This document shows, piece by piece, positions 49,209-59,135 of a stretch of DNA of 64,000 nt (within the stretch, counting starts at the first letter, position 1; each line of letters begins with the position of its first letter). Source of the stretch: Thermacetogenium phaeum DSM 12270 (GTDB lineage: Bacteria; Bacillota; DSM-12270; Thermacetogeniales; Thermacetogeniaceae); the NCBI RefSeq assembly GCF_000305935.1, contig NC_018870.1:1420001-1484000 (forward strand), written 5' to 3'. The notes beneath the pieces are model-generated. The model was not told the DNA's origin. It searched no databases and saw only the letters and a program-made list of their open reading frames with translations. Made by a program: the position numbers and the translations under genes.

Positions 49209-50531
49209 TTACCGCTTGCTCTTGCTCGTAACTGCTCGCTCCTGCTTATTGTACCCGGTATCCCAGGTAAACCTGACCTCGCCCCTGATCATCGTCAGCA
49301 CAGGCCAACCCCGCAGCAATCGGCCTTCGAAGGGGTTGTTCTTGCCCAAAGAAAGGAATTCCCGGGTTACAACCGGGCGCTTTAAGTCAGGATCAACAAC
49401 GGTGATATTGGCCTCACCTCCGACCTTGATTACCCGATCCGGGAGACCGATAATGCGTGCCGGGTTTAAGGCCATTTTCTTCGCCAGTTCTACCGGACTG
49501 AGCACCTTCCTTGCCACCAGGTATTCCCACATCAAGGGTACAGCGGTCTCCAATCCGGAGATGCCGAAGGGGGCATAATTATACTCTACTTCCTTTTCCT
49601 CCTTTCTATGCGGGGCATGATCCGTGGCGATAACATCGATCGTCCCGTCTTTAAGACCTTCTAACAGGGCCCGGATGTCATCTTTGGTCCGCAAAGGAGG
49701 ATTTACTTTGGTATTGGTGTCATATCCCCTTACAGCTTCTGCAGTCAGACAGAGGTGGTGAGGGGTAACCTCGGCAGTTACGCTTACCCCGCGTTTCTTC
49801 GCCTCTCTAATCAGGTGCACCGAACCGCCGGTGCTCACATGAGCAACATGAAGGTGTACCCCTGTCATTGCGGCCAGAATCAAATCGCGGGCAACGTGCA
49901 CCTCCTCAGCCGCAGCAGGGATCCCTTCCAGCCCCAGCAGTGTTGAGATGTAGCCTTCATGCATCACACCGCTTCCGCTCAGATTCTTATCCTCACAGTG
50001 GCTGATTACAGGGAGTTCGAACATCCGGGCGTACTCCATTACCCGTCGCAGGACCTCAGCGTTCATGATCGGATCTCCGTCATCTGACAGGGCAACCACA
50101 CCCGCTTCTTTAAGGTCGCCGATCTCTGCAGGCTCCTCCCCTTTCCTTTCTTTGGTGGCACAACCGATGGGATAAACCGGGAAAGATGTCCTTTGAGCCT
50201 TTTCTTTGATATAGGTAACAACCGCACCGTTATCTGCCGGAGGTTTCGTATTCCCCATACAGGCAACGGCAGTAAAGCCTCCCTTGGCGGCAGCCCGGGT
50301 GCCGGTGAGAATTGTCTCTTTTAGCTCCTCCCCCGGCTCCCTCAGATGGCAGTGAATATCTATAAAGCCCGGAAAGACATAGTTTCCTTCCACTACCAGA
50401 ACCTCGGCATCGCTGTCTTCGATACCGGGGCGCATCGCCGCGATCTTCCCTTCATCCACAAGGATATCTAGGGGGGCAACCGTTTCAGCCACCGGATCGA
50501 CGACCATCCCGCCTTTAAGCAGATATTTCAT
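49209..50531 (-). CDS. pyrC: Dihydroorotase
   Basis: 440 residues from the ATG at 50531 (AGGAGG 8 bases upstream). Class I zinc enzyme: [18 protein letters not shown] for metal, [21 protein letters not shown] and [13 protein letters not shown]. It cyclises carbamoyl aspartate. Its start overlaps the pyrB stop by 17 bases. Confidence 0.97.
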   Translation of the reverse strand: MKYLLKGGMVVDPVAETVAPLDILVDEGKIAAMRPGIEDSDAEVLVVEGNYVFPGFIDIHCHLREPGEELKETILTGTRAAAKGGFTAVACMGNTKPPADNGAVVTYIKEKAQRTSFPVYPIGCATKERKGEEPAEIGDLKEAGVVALSDDGDPIMNAEVLRRVMEYARMFELPVISHCEDKNLSGSGVMHEGYISTLLGLEGIPAAAEEVHVARDLILAAMTGVHLHVAHVSTGGSVHLIREAKKRGVSVTAEVTPHHLCLTAEAVRGYDTNTKVNPPLRTKDDIRALLEGLKDGTIDVIATDHAPHRKEEKEVEYNYAPFGISGLETAVPLMWEYLVARKVLSPVELAKKMALNPARIIGLPDRVIKVGGEANITVVDPDLKRPVVTREFLSLGKNNPFEGRLLRGWPVLTMIRGEVRFTWDTGYNKQERAVTSKSKR

Positions 50532-51456
50532 CTTTTTCACCTCCTGCCATCAGAAGATAAAGCAGGGCCATCCGTACGGCAACGCCATTTGTTACCTGTT
50601 CATTGATCGCCGCATGGTGGCCGTCCTGTACCTCGGCGCTGATTTCAACCCCTCTGTTGACGGGACCCGGGTGGAGGACGAGAACATCCGGGCTGGCCAC
50701 CTGCAGTTTTTCCTCATCAAGACCATACAACCGGGTATACTCCCTAATGCTGGGGAAAAGGCCCTTTTTCTGCCGCTCCAGCTGGATGCGCAGGACATTG
50801 ATAACATCTACATCCTTGAGACCCTCCTCCCAGTTGTAGTAAACCTTAACCCCTAGATTATGAATGTCAGGTGGCATTAATGTAGCCGGGCCAACAACCC
50901 GGACCTCGGCTCCCAGTTTGGTCAAACCCCAGATATTGGATCGAGCAACCCTGCTGTGAGCGATGTCCCCCAGAATAGCTACCTTCAAACCTCGGAAGCA
51001 TCCTTTTTTCTCTCGAATCGTATACAAATCCAAGAGGGCCTGTGTGGGGTGCTCATGGGCGCCATCACCGGCATTGATTACCCGTGAACTCACCCAACGC
51101 GCCAGCTGATGGGGAGCTCCTGCTGCAGAATGCCTGATGATGATCACATCCGCAGCCATAGCTTCGATAGTCCTGGCGGTATCGCGCAGGCTCTCTCCCT
51201 TCTGCACGCTGCTGGTAGCTACTGCAATGCTGGTGGTGTCAGCGCCCAGGTACTTCGCAGCCAGTTCAAAAGAGGTACGCGTCCGGGTGCTCGGTTCGTA
51301 GAAGAGGGTCACAACCGAGCGGCCGCGCAGTGTGGGGACCTTTTTGATCTCCCTTTTCAGAACCTCTTTCATCGACTCTGCCGTGTCCAAAATCAAACTG
51401 ATTTCTTCGGCAGTAAGGTCTTCAAGGCCGAGAACATCCTTTCTCGTAAATACCAT
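50515..51456 (-). CDS. pyrB: Aspartate carbamoyltransferase, catalytic chain
   Basis: 313 residues from the ATG at 51456. The carbamoyl-phosphate motif [20 protein letters not shown], the 80s loop [27 protein letters not shown] and LHPGPVNRG are all present. No pyrI is nearby, as usual in Firmicutes. The PyrR attenuator at 51481-51575 lies directly upstream. Confidence 0.98.
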   Translation of the reverse strand: MVFTRKDVLGLEDLTAEEISLILDTAESMKEVLKREIKKVPTLRGRSVVTLFYEPSTRTRTSFELAAKYLGADTTSIAVATSSVQKGESLRDTARTIEAMAADVIIIRHSAAGAPHQLARWVSSRVINAGDGAHEHPTQALLDLYTIREKKGCFRGLKVAILGDIAHSRVARSNIWGLTKLGAEVRVVGPATLMPPDIHNLGVKVYYNWEEGLKDVDVINVLRIQLERQKKGLFPSIREYTRLYGLDEEKLQVASPDVLVLHPGPVNRGVEISAEVQDGHHAAINEQVTNGVAVRMALLYLLMAGGEKDEISA

Positions 51457-51480
51457 GCAATCCGGAACCCCCTTCGCATA

Positions 51481-51575
51481 AAAAAACCTCTCTGTTCGCC
51501 GCACCAGGCTAACAAAGAGGTGTCTCCCTCTTCCCGCAACCCCCTTGCTAGCCTCACAGGACTAGATTTAAAGGG
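51481..51575 (-). promoter_or_regulatory. PyrR attenuator between pyrR and pyrB
   Basis: On the minus strand the PyrR-binding loop AGTCCTGTGAGGCTAG (within 51575-51546) is followed by a terminator stem (ACCTCTTTGTT paired with AACAGAGAGGT, one G-U) and seven Ts (51521-51481). With UMP, PyrR should bind the loop and favour termination. Confidence 0.9.
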
Positions 51576-51585
51576 CATTCTTTTT

Positions 51586-52146
<561 letters not shown>

Positions 52147-52157
52147 TCATTTACACC

Positions 52158-52247
52158 AAAAAACCTGCTTCCAAGGTACCTTGTAAGCAGGCGCGCGGCA
52201 AACTTTCTATTAATACCTTGCCGGCCTCACAGGACCAGCTTAAAGGC
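52158..52247 (-). promoter_or_regulatory. PyrR attenuator in the leader of pyrR
   Basis: On the minus strand the PyrR loop GGTCCTGTGAGGCCGGC (within 52247-52218) precedes a long terminator hairpin (CCTGCTT-A-CAAGG / CCTTG-G-AAGCAGG, 52191-52164) followed by six Ts. Confidence 0.92.
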
Positions 52248-52258
52248 CCTTCGAAAAA

Positions 52259-52286
52259 AGTATAACACTTCCTATCATCAAGTCAA
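52259..52286 (-). promoter_or_regulatory. Promoter of the pyr operon
   Basis: TTGACT (52286-52281) and TATACT (52264-52259) on the minus strand, 16 bases apart, about 12 bases before the first PyrR site. Confidence 0.8.
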
Positions 52287-52418
52287 TATAATCAAAACAA
52301 AAAATTTACGCTTCATTCTTTTTTCTATCGATACCGCTGGAGACCTTTCCTGATCTTTCTACAACTAGTCGGTCTGACATCTTGTTCCTAGCCAAGGACG
52401 TTTTCAGGATATAAATAT

Positions 52419-53288
52419 TCATTGTTGACGACCGAGCAAATGGCGGCATCTATCACAACCAGAGCAGCGGCAAATGCGATCCTCAAAAACCTGCTGGATT
52501 GTCCGCAAGGGATCGGATTCCCATGTATGATCCGAAACGTGAAAAACTATGGTTTTCGGAACCAGAGTAATCAACATGCTCAACAAATAATCTTTATAAT
52601 TAAACTCTCCACCGTTTACGGAAAAGGACGGGGTGCACAGATGTTCCTTTCTGATAATGTTTCCTCTGCGGTCGCAGATAAAAAAGGTGCTCTCAACTGT
52701 GACAAAAATATGAACCTCGTCCATTTTCGGCTCCTGCATTTCTATAAAGCAGCGAAGCAGCCGAACGAACTCCTGATAATCCTTAGCGTTCAAATATTCT
52801 TGACCGGTTCTCCTGACAAGGCACTGGAGCTGCTTCCAGTAATTACGAAGGCGAAATTTGGCGAAACCCTCTATATTGATGCTCCTGTTATCGGCTAGGA
52901 AGTCGTAAACACTTTGCAGAATTCGGTTTCGCCGGATAATTTTTAATTTTTCCAGCGTTTCCAGTGTACAGCTGACTATTTCAAAACGATCCTGCGGAGA
53001 GCAATAATTATAAACTTTTTCGATGTAATTTTTTACATAATTGGCCTCCAGGTGATTAACGAATAAATCGGTGATCGCCTTGGCTACGGCAAAGCGGCAG
53101 GCGAATCTATGCTCCCCTTGGCGCTCAGCCCGCTCTATCCCAACCATCATAAATGACCAGGGGGGGATTTCTACTTCCCGGTAGAGTACGTCCGCTTGTT
53201 CATTCTGTAAAAACTTAAGCTCAAGATTCAATCTTTTCCGGAGTTCATCTGCATAGGAGATGGTTCCGATGAGAAACCGGAAGGACAC
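52419..53288 (-). CDS. ytxC: YtxC-like putative sporulation protein
   Basis: About 289 residues from the GTG at 53288 (GAGGAAGG 10 bases upstream); a GTG at 53297 is too close to that site. The block INIEGFAKFRLRNYWKQL, then EFVRLLRCFIEMQEPKMDEVHI matches the YtxC family of endospore formers. The function is unknown. The C-terminus carries a Cys-rich tail (CRCSGCDRC). It stands alone between pyrR and the HD-GYP gene. Confidence 0.8.
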   Translation of the reverse strand: MSFRFLIGTISYADELRKRLNLELKFLQNEQADVLYREVEIPPWSFMMVGIERAERQGEHRFACRFAVAKAITDLFVNHLEANYVKNYIEKVYNYCSPQDRFEIVSCTLETLEKLKIIRRNRILQSVYDFLADNRSINIEGFAKFRLRNYWKQLQCLVRRTGQEYLNAKDYQEFVRLLRCFIEMQEPKMDEVHIFVTVESTFFICDRRGNIIRKEHLCTPSFSVNGGEFNYKDYLLSMLITLVPKTIVFHVSDHTWESDPLRTIQQVFEDRICRCSGCDRCRHLLGRQQ

Positions 53289-53381
53289 AAAAATCACCCC
53301 TTCCTCACTGATAAAATATATTATCTATTACATAGTATGTTATTATTCGGAAGGGGTTTTCCTGAATACTTTTTTTACCGC

Positions 53382-54452
53382 CTAACTCTCTTCCTCTAAA
53401 ACCTCCTCAACGAAAACCGTCAGCTCCTGGAGAAGATTGATTTCCGGGTAATTACCTGTATACTTTTTCCCATCAGCATCAGCGATCAATCTGACTATCG
53501 GCCTGGTCGGATAGTTCTTGGGAATATGGATGACAAACCCTTTTTGGCCAGTATTAAGCCGAACAAGGCTACCCAGGGGGTAAACGGCGATGTTAGTGGA
53601 GAAGATTCGTGCCAGTTTAGGATCAAAGGCCCGACCGGCCTGAGCAATAATATACTCAATTGTCTGGTAAGGAGCTAATCGCTTTCCGTACAATCCGCTC
53701 ACCAGAATGTCGTAGGTGTTGGCAATAGCTGCAATACGGGCATATTCGTGGATCTCCTCCCCTTTCAACCCTCGCGGGTAACCCGTGCCGTCATAACATT
53801 CATGGTGCTGGTAAGCTACGTGGGCGGAAAGGAGGCTGAGGTTATTCTCCCGGCGCATGATTTCAAAACCGTAAGATGTATGATTCCTAAACTCCTCACA
53901 ATCTGAAAAGAAAGATGGCTCCGGAGAGTTGAGAATGCGTGCAGGGAGTCTGCTTTTACCAATATCATGGAGAAGCGCCCCTGTCCCCAGTTCCAACAGC
54001 TCTTTTTCACCGTACCTAACGTTGACACCGGTTAATATGGCATAAATCGCAACATTCACAGAGTGATGAAAGAGTTGCTCTCCCGCTATCCTGATCTCAG
54101 ACAGATGAAGTAGGGCTTCACTGTTATCGAGGATTTGCTTGATGATATCTTCAACCATTTTTTTAATCTCCTGAGTATCCAGCCCTTTCCCCAGCCTGAT
54201 ATTTTCCATTGACTCATGTACAATTTCGGCCGCCCGGAGCCTCGTCTCATCATTTACGGAATCGTCGATCTCTATCTCGGCGATGCGCTCATCCCAAATA
54301 TAAACAAAAGGGATTCCAAATTCGCCTAGCCTCCTGATGTAACTTTCCGTAAGCTTAACCCCCCTGTCGAGAAGAATGCGGCCACCTTTGGTATAAACCG
54401 GTTTTTCAAGGAACATACCCGGTTGCAGGTTTTGTACGGCTACCTTTCGCAT
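53382..54452 (-). CDS. HD-GYP domain protein (putative c-di-GMP phosphodiesterase)
   Basis: 356 residues, AGGAGG upstream. After a short N-terminal domain (QPGMFLEKPVYTKGGRILLDRG) the HD-GYP domain (about 115-300) has HHSVNVAIYA, LLHDIGKSRLP, HVAYQHHECYDGTGYPRGL and IANTYDILV. The HD pair and the GYP motif suggest an active cyclic-di-GMP phosphodiesterase. There is no receiver domain. A C-terminal beta domain (GSLVRLNTGQKGFVI) is common in these proteins. Confidence 0.93.
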   Translation of the reverse strand: MRKVAVQNLQPGMFLEKPVYTKGGRILLDRGVKLTESYIRRLGEFGIPFVYIWDERIAEIEIDDSVNDETRLRAAEIVHESMENIRLGKGLDTQEIKKMVEDIIKQILDNSEALLHLSEIRIAGEQLFHHSVNVAIYAILTGVNVRYGEKELLELGTGALLHDIGKSRLPARILNSPEPSFFSDCEEFRNHTSYGFEIMRRENNLSLLSAHVAYQHHECYDGTGYPRGLKGEEIHEYARIAAIANTYDILVSGLYGKRLAPYQTIEYIIAQAGRAFDPKLARIFSTNIAVYPLGSLVRLNTGQKGFVIHIPKNYPTRPIVRLIADADGKKYTGNYPEINLLQELTVFVEEVLEEES

Positions 54453-54679
54453 AGAACAACCTCCTTACCAGGCAGACCTCTCGGCTTTCTGCTCAAGTGT
54501 TTTGTGATTTACTACTCATCTGTAATAGAAGCTTGTCGCCTCATTCAAAATTTCCAGATGCTTTCCAGCCCAAAAGCTATTTAAAATTCGCTGTCTTTAG
54601 AGGACATTATCAATCTTTTCTATTCGGAACAATCTAACTCCTCCTATGGATAAGGGGCTAAGAGGAAATTCGGCTGGAC

Positions 54680-54710
54680 AAAACGACCGCACCTTAGACG
54701 TGCGGTTCGT
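54680..54710 (-). terminator. Terminator after the metal ATPase gene
   Basis: On the minus strand ACCGCAC, a 7-base loop and GTGCGGT (54706-54686), extended by CGA/TCG with one bulge, are followed by TTTTG, about 40 bases after the ATPase stop. Confidence 0.6.
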
Positions 54711-54745
54711 TGTTGATCCAGCAGAAAAAATCTGCATCTCGTTCT

Positions 54746-56932
54746 TTAGATATTTTTTACATACATAGACCTGCTTGCATTAAGGACTGCTATAAGGGCT
54801 ACCCCTACATCGGCAAAAACTGCCGCCCACATGGTGGCAAATCCGAAAATGGATAAAACAAGCACAAATCCTTTAACTCCCAATGCAAAAACAATATTTT
54901 GCCAGATGATACTCCTCGTTCTTTTGGCAATTCGGATACCCTTCTCTAGTAACACCGGTTCATCTGTCATTAAAACCACATCCGCAGCTTCAATAGTAGC
55001 ATCTGAGCCTAAATTCCCCATCGCAACCCCGATGTCGGCCATTGCCAGCACCGGTGCATCGTTGACGCCATCCCCGACAAAAACAAGCTTTTCTTTTTTA
55101 TTTATTTCCTTCTTCAGCCTTTCCACCTGTTGCATTTTATGGTCAGGAAGCATCTCGGTGTAAACCTCATCGATTCCCAACTCCTGCGCTACCCTTTCAC
55201 CCACCATTCTGCTATCTCCGGTTAGCATTATGGTTTTTTTAATACCGAGATTTTTTAGGGCTTTTATTGTTTCTTTGGAGCCTTCTTTAATTTCATCGGA
55301 AATAATAATATAACCGGCATAATTTTTGTTAACGGCAAGATGCACAACTGTTCCAGGTATTTCAACTTCGTCGTAGGGTATGTTTTCTTTTTTCATCAAC
55401 TTTATATTCCCGGCAAAAATCTCTTTCCCACAGGCTATTGTCTTGACCCCATATCCCAGGATCTCTTCATAACTATCAACGGCGCTTTTATCAATTACTT
55501 CTCCGTAACCCTCTCTAATGGAAGCAGCAATGGGATGATTGGAAAACACTTCGGCATACGCTGCTAATTCGAGCAATTCATTATTGCTGAACCCGTTTTT
55601 CGGCACAACTTTTGTAACCTTAAAAATCCCTTTTGTCAATGTTCCGGTTTTATCGAAGACAACCGTAGTAACATCATTTAATGCTTCCAGGTAATTGCCT
55701 CCTTTAACGAGGATTCCCGCTCGAGAAGCTCCGCCGATGCCGGCAAAAAATCCTAGCGGTATCGAAATAACAAGGGCGCATGGACAGGAAACGACTAGGA
55801 AAACTAAGGCGCGGTAGATCCACTGATTAATGTTTGCGCCTTGAGTGACAATCGGTGGTATCAGTGCCAGGGCTAGAGCACCAAAGACCACGACAGGAGT
55901 GTAGTATCTGGCAAATTTAGTTATAAAATGTTCTGTTGGCGCTTTCTTGTTGCTGGCGTCCTGAACTAAATTAAGGACTTTAGAAACGGTAGATTCCTCA
56001 AACTCTTTAGTAACCTGAACCTTGAGCAAACTGTTTAAATTGATAAAGCCTCCCAGGATACTGCTTCCTTCCTCTACATCCCGGGGAACTGATTCTCCTG
56101 TTAAGGCAGAAGTATCAACCATCGATCTTCCTTCGATGACTACCCCGTCCAGGGGAACTCTCTCACCTGGTTTGACTAGAATCACATCTCCTATCTTTAC
56201 CTCTTCAGGGGGTACTGTTTTGATATCATCTCCTACCTGTAAATTTGCGTAGTCCGGCCGGATATTCATCAAAGCAATAATAGAACTGCGAGAGCGCTTG
56301 ACAGCCAGATCCTGAAAATATTCCCCTACCTTATAAAAGAGCATGACCGCTACCCCTTCCGGAAACTGCCGGATGGCAAAAGCACCGATGGTGGCCACAC
56401 TCATCAAAAAGTTTTCATCGAAAACGTGTCCCTTGAAGATATTTCTTACAGCGCTGAGCACTACATCTCCACCAACTATAACATAGCTCACCAAAAACAA
56501 TACGAGCTCAGCAGCAAAAGAGAACTCAAATGCAAGAGCAAAAGAGGTTAACACCACCCCGGTACCGATCTTGATCAGTTCCTTTTTATTGAGCGACTCA
56601 TCCTCGACCAGAGCGGTACCTTTAGCCTCACGGTCCTCAAAGACATCAACATTCGGTGCTATTTTTTTAATGATTTCAGCAACTTCATCTGCAATTTCTA
56701 AGTTCCGCTCGTCGCATATGTGGATCGAAAGCTTCTTGTCCACACAATCCAGAAAGGAGTAACGCACACCTTTTATTTTGTCCACTTCTTTTTTAATTTT
56801 GGCAGCACTTTCAGCACAGCTTAGCCCTTTCAATAGAAACGTTTTTTTAGTAATTCCTGTGTTATAGGTTTTCTTATATGTCTTTTGCCTTATATTAACT
56901 GTGCAGCTTTCACAGCCCCGGCCTATATTCAT
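54746..56932 (-). CDS. cadA: Cd/Zn/Co-type P1B ATPase
   Basis: 728 residues. It has an N-terminal heavy-metal domain, then the A-domain (SALTGESVPRDVEEGS), the membrane metal site SCPCALVISIPLGFF, phosphorylation motif DKTGTLTKG, and VFVGDGVNDAPVLAMADIGVAMG. CPC plus VISIP fits the Zn/Cd/Pb efflux subgroup. Oddly, the metal-domain motif reads GLSCAES (C39 but Ser at 42), while a separate CESC pair sits at residues 7-10. The cadC-like regulator lies 39 bases upstream and should control it. Confidence 0.93.
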   Translation of the reverse strand: MNIGRGCESCTVNIRQKTYKKTYNTGITKKTFLLKGLSCAESAAKIKKEVDKIKGVRYSFLDCVDKKLSIHICDERNLEIADEVAEIIKKIAPNVDVFEDREAKGTALVEDESLNKKELIKIGTGVVLTSFALAFEFSFAAELVLFLVSYVIVGGDVVLSAVRNIFKGHVFDENFLMSVATIGAFAIRQFPEGVAVMLFYKVGEYFQDLAVKRSRSSIIALMNIRPDYANLQVGDDIKTVPPEEVKIGDVILVKPGERVPLDGVVIEGRSMVDTSALTGESVPRDVEEGSSILGGFINLNSLLKVQVTKEFEESTVSKVLNLVQDASNKKAPTEHFITKFARYYTPVVVFGALALALIPPIVTQGANINQWIYRALVFLVVSCPCALVISIPLGFFAGIGGASRAGILVKGGNYLEALNDVTTVVFDKTGTLTKGIFKVTKVVPKNGFSNNELLELAAYAEVFSNHPIAASIREGYGEVIDKSAVDSYEEILGYGVKTIACGKEIFAGNIKLMKKENIPYDEVEIPGTVVHLAVNKNYAGYIIISDEIKEGSKETIKALKNLGIKKTIMLTGDSRMVGERVAQELGIDEVYTEMLPDHKMQQVERLKKEINKKEKLVFVGDGVNDAPVLAMADIGVAMGNLGSDATIEAADVVLMTDEPVLLEKGIRIAKRTRSIIWQNIVFALGVKGFVLVLSIFGFATMWAAVFADVGVALIAVLNASRSMYVKNI

Positions 56933-56971
56933 CTAGCCACCTGCTTTCAGATAATATCCGGATTGCCCAAT

Positions 56972-57355
56972 CTAACGGTGGGTGATATGAGCCATTCCCT
57001 GGTCAAAAATCTGTTTGACGTGCTCATCATCCAGGGAGTAATAAACCATTTTGCCTTCTTTTCTGCATTTGACCAGCCTTGCCTGTTTTAACACCCTGAG
57101 CTGATGGGAAACGGCGGATTGGGACATCCTCAAGAGAGTTGCCAGGTCACAAACACACATTTCCGCTTTAAATAAAGCAAAAAGTATTTTCACTCTTGTG
57201 GTATCACCGAAAACTTTAAAAAGCTCTGCGAGGTCAAAAAGGCATTCATCATCGGGCATTTTTTCTCTCACCAGTTTTACAAGATCGTTATGATCGAGGA
57301 AACCGACAGATTGTTCATGGAGAGCATGATATTGATGCACGGTATCACTTCCCAT
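56972..57355 (-). CDS. ArsR/SmtB-family metal-sensing repressor (CadC/CzrA-like)
   Basis: 127 residues. Winged helix: LAELFKVFGDTTRVKILFALF, MCVCDLATLLRMSQSAVSHQLRVLK, YYSLDDEHVKQIF. Both possible metal sites are present: Cys at 38, 67 and 69 (alpha-3N type) and D110, H112, H123, H126 (alpha-5 type). It should release DNA on binding Zn or Cd and induce the ATPase gene downstream. Confidence 0.92.
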   Translation of the reverse strand: MGSDTVHQYHALHEQSVGFLDHNDLVKLVREKMPDDECLFDLAELFKVFGDTTRVKILFALFKAEMCVCDLATLLRMSQSAVSHQLRVLKQARLVKCRKEGKMVYYSLDDEHVKQIFDQGMAHITHR

Positions 57356-57362
57356 TGAAACT

Positions 57363-57387
57363 TGATCATATATTCATATGTTTAATA
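57363..57387 (-). promoter_or_regulatory. Possible operator of the metal repressor
   Basis: An AT-rich imperfect palindrome (CATATATTCATATG at 57367-57380) just upstream of the regulator start resembles SmtB/CzrA boxes with TGAA/TTCA cores. Only one clear half-site is visible. Confidence 0.35.
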
Positions 57388-57465
57388 TCAGTATATCCAT
57401 TTAACCTCAATTCCGTCAATTCCAAGGAGAGATTTGAAAATGGCAAAATCAATTAGACAATCGGG

Positions 57466-58047
57466 TAGTAGGAGGATGCCGCAGTTTACAGGATCCAGCA
57501 GGCGGTCAGGGAACTCAACGGCCGCACCTACCGGTTCATCGTAGTGCACCTGGACAAGAAGAAAGAGAAAAGCATCAAGAAGATGATCGAAACCAGGGAG
57601 TCGGAGCTGCCTTCTGCCTGTGATGAGCTTGCTAAAAGGAAATTCTTCTGCGAGGCCGATGCCAAAAAAGAACTGGAGATTTTTTTGGCAAAGCATGCTT
57701 CACCGCTCTTTGAATTGAAGATCGAAATCAAAGAGGAGCAGGTGATCAAGCGTCGGGTGCGGCGTAATCTGGCCAAAGAAAGCAAGCCTTTGACGATCCC
57801 CGGGAAGCGCAAGTCTTTCAACCCAACGGGGACAATGCTGCTGGAGATGCTGAAACCACTTACCATAGCCACTATTGAAACCGATTCCGGTTTTATCCAT
57901 CAGGTTTCGGAGAACCAGTTGACCGAAGACATCCGCCGGCTCTTGCATCTGGCCGGTTTCAGTGAAGAGATTTACTCTTGTACGAATTATGGGAGGTCTC
58001 CTTATGCCAACAAGCTTTTATTAGGTGCCTTTTTTAGCCATCAGTAA
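57466..58047 (+). pseudogene. IS1634-family transposase, C-terminal fragment
   Basis: In one frame from about 57466: EDAAVYRIQQAVRELNGRTY, RFIVVHLDKKKEKSIKKMIE, KRKFFCEADAKKELEIFLAKH, then ending at 58047 with LLLGAFFSHQ. This is the C-terminal third of an IS1634 transposase, with the final catalytic region only partly present. Nothing N-terminal is found next to it. The N-terminal fragment of a related element lies at 16.5-16.8 kb on the other strand. Confidence 0.75.
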
Positions 58048-58192
58048 AATTAAAGGTCGTTTTCACCCCAGGGTGCGATATGTGGGACACAAGAACGCCT
58101 GTTTGGGGGAAAAGAAAAGGCTCGGAAGGTTTATCCGGAGGGCTTAAAAAACTGGAGTCCACAACTTACAGTTACCATTTTATTACTTTTTA

Positions 58193-58228
58193 TTGTCTGC
58201 CGATTTGTCTGCCGGATTGTCTGCATAG
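58193..58228. repeat. 12-bp tandem repeat, three units
   Basis: TTGTCTGCCGAT, TTGTCTGCCGGA and TTGTCTGCATAG follow each other without gaps, between the IS1634 fragment and the truncated Rad50-like gene. Confidence 0.8.
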
Positions 58229-58241
58229 TTGCGGAAAACTA

Positions 58242-58796
58242 TTAATGGCAGGGTGCGGAAGACCGGCTGGAGATGCTCTTCAACAGCTCCCCGAACGCCG
58301 CGCTGTACCCCTCGCTCAAGTGCTTGCCCGGCTCGTCGAGGATTATCGGCGCTTTCCCGGGGCTGGTGACCACCGCCGCCAGCGTTCTGAGAGCGAGGGA
58401 CGCCACGTCAACAACTCCCCCGCCCCTGGCATCGAGTATGGGGGTCTCCGTCCGCGCTCCGCCGTATTCGGACTCCACGGTGAAATCGGCATAGGGGCGG
58501 CCACCGCGGTCAGAAACCGCTGCCTTGAAGCGGATCCCCGGCCCTAAGACGGCCTGGAGGGCGTCCGTGACCGCCGCCTCGACCTTGCGGCGGGCGCGCT
58601 CCCGGGCGGACTCGGACGCCGCCCGGAAAACCTCGGAGACCTTTTCCAAGACTTCCGCCTGGTGTTCCAATTCGGCACTCTTCGCTTCCCTCCGGGCTTT
58701 CTCTTCTTCCAGCCGTTCCAGCCGCCCCTTCATGCGGGCGCACTCGGAGCGGGTGGCGTCCAATTTCTCCTTAAGCTGTTCTAGCACTTCTGGCAT
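58242..58796 (-). CDS. Rad50/SbcC-like ATPase, C-terminal half, 3'-truncated
   Basis: 184 residues with GAGGAG upstream of the ATG. A coiled coil (about 1-80) leads into the second half of an SMC/Rad50 head: signature region LDARGGGVVDVASLALRTL and Walker B PIILDEPGKHLSEGY. The GGGVVDV form of the signature is what I associate with phage-encoded ATPases. Homology stops after GELLKSIS, and the frame ends in unrelated residues. The H-loop region is lost at a junction near 58260. Confidence 0.75.
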   Translation of the reverse strand: MPEVLEQLKEKLDATRSECARMKGRLERLEEEKARREAKSAELEHQAEVLEKVSEVFRAASESARERARRKVEAAVTDALQAVLGPGIRFKAAVSDRGGRPYADFTVESEYGGARTETPILDARGGGVVDVASLALRTLAAVVTSPGKAPIILDEPGKHLSEGYSAAFGELLKSISSRSSAPCH

Positions 58797-58838
58797 TGCC
58801 GGTCATCTCCTCGAAGTCTCAGTGATAAAGCCTCTGAG

Positions 58839-59135
58839 CTAGGCATTACCGACCATTTCTTCAAACGGAGCCAGCAGTTCCTCAATCCTTGCGATCTTTT
58901 CATTAATCTCCCGGTCTAGCCGGGCGATCTCCTCTTCCACATTTTCCGGGTCCACCCCTAATTCCCGGATCTGTGCCTCAAGCTCCTGAAGTCTCCGCTC
59001 TGCGGCGGCCTTGCGTTCTTCCGCCTGGATGCGGGCGGTCTTCGCCCGCTCAATGCGGGCCTTCAGTTCGTTCAACTTCACCTCTGCACCGTTGGCACCG
59101 TTAACATTAACACCCGACAATGCTTTCGACGGCAT
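58839..59135 (-). CDS. Small coiled-coil protein between Rad50 halves
   Basis: 98 residues from the ATG at 59135, which has GAGGAGG 9 bases upstream. Residues about 20-98 are a continuous heptad-rich helix (ELKARIERAKTARIQAEERK, then RLQELEAQIRELG and ARLDREINEKIARIEEL). It overlaps the end of the N-terminal Rad50 gene by 29 bases and ends 42 bases before the C-terminal half, so it replaces part of the returning coiled-coil arm. I know no named family. Confidence 0.65.
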   Translation of the reverse strand: MPSKALSGVNVNGANGAEVKLNELKARIERAKTARIQAEERKAAAERRLQELEAQIRELGVDPENVEEEIARLDREINEKIARIEELLAPFEEMVGNA

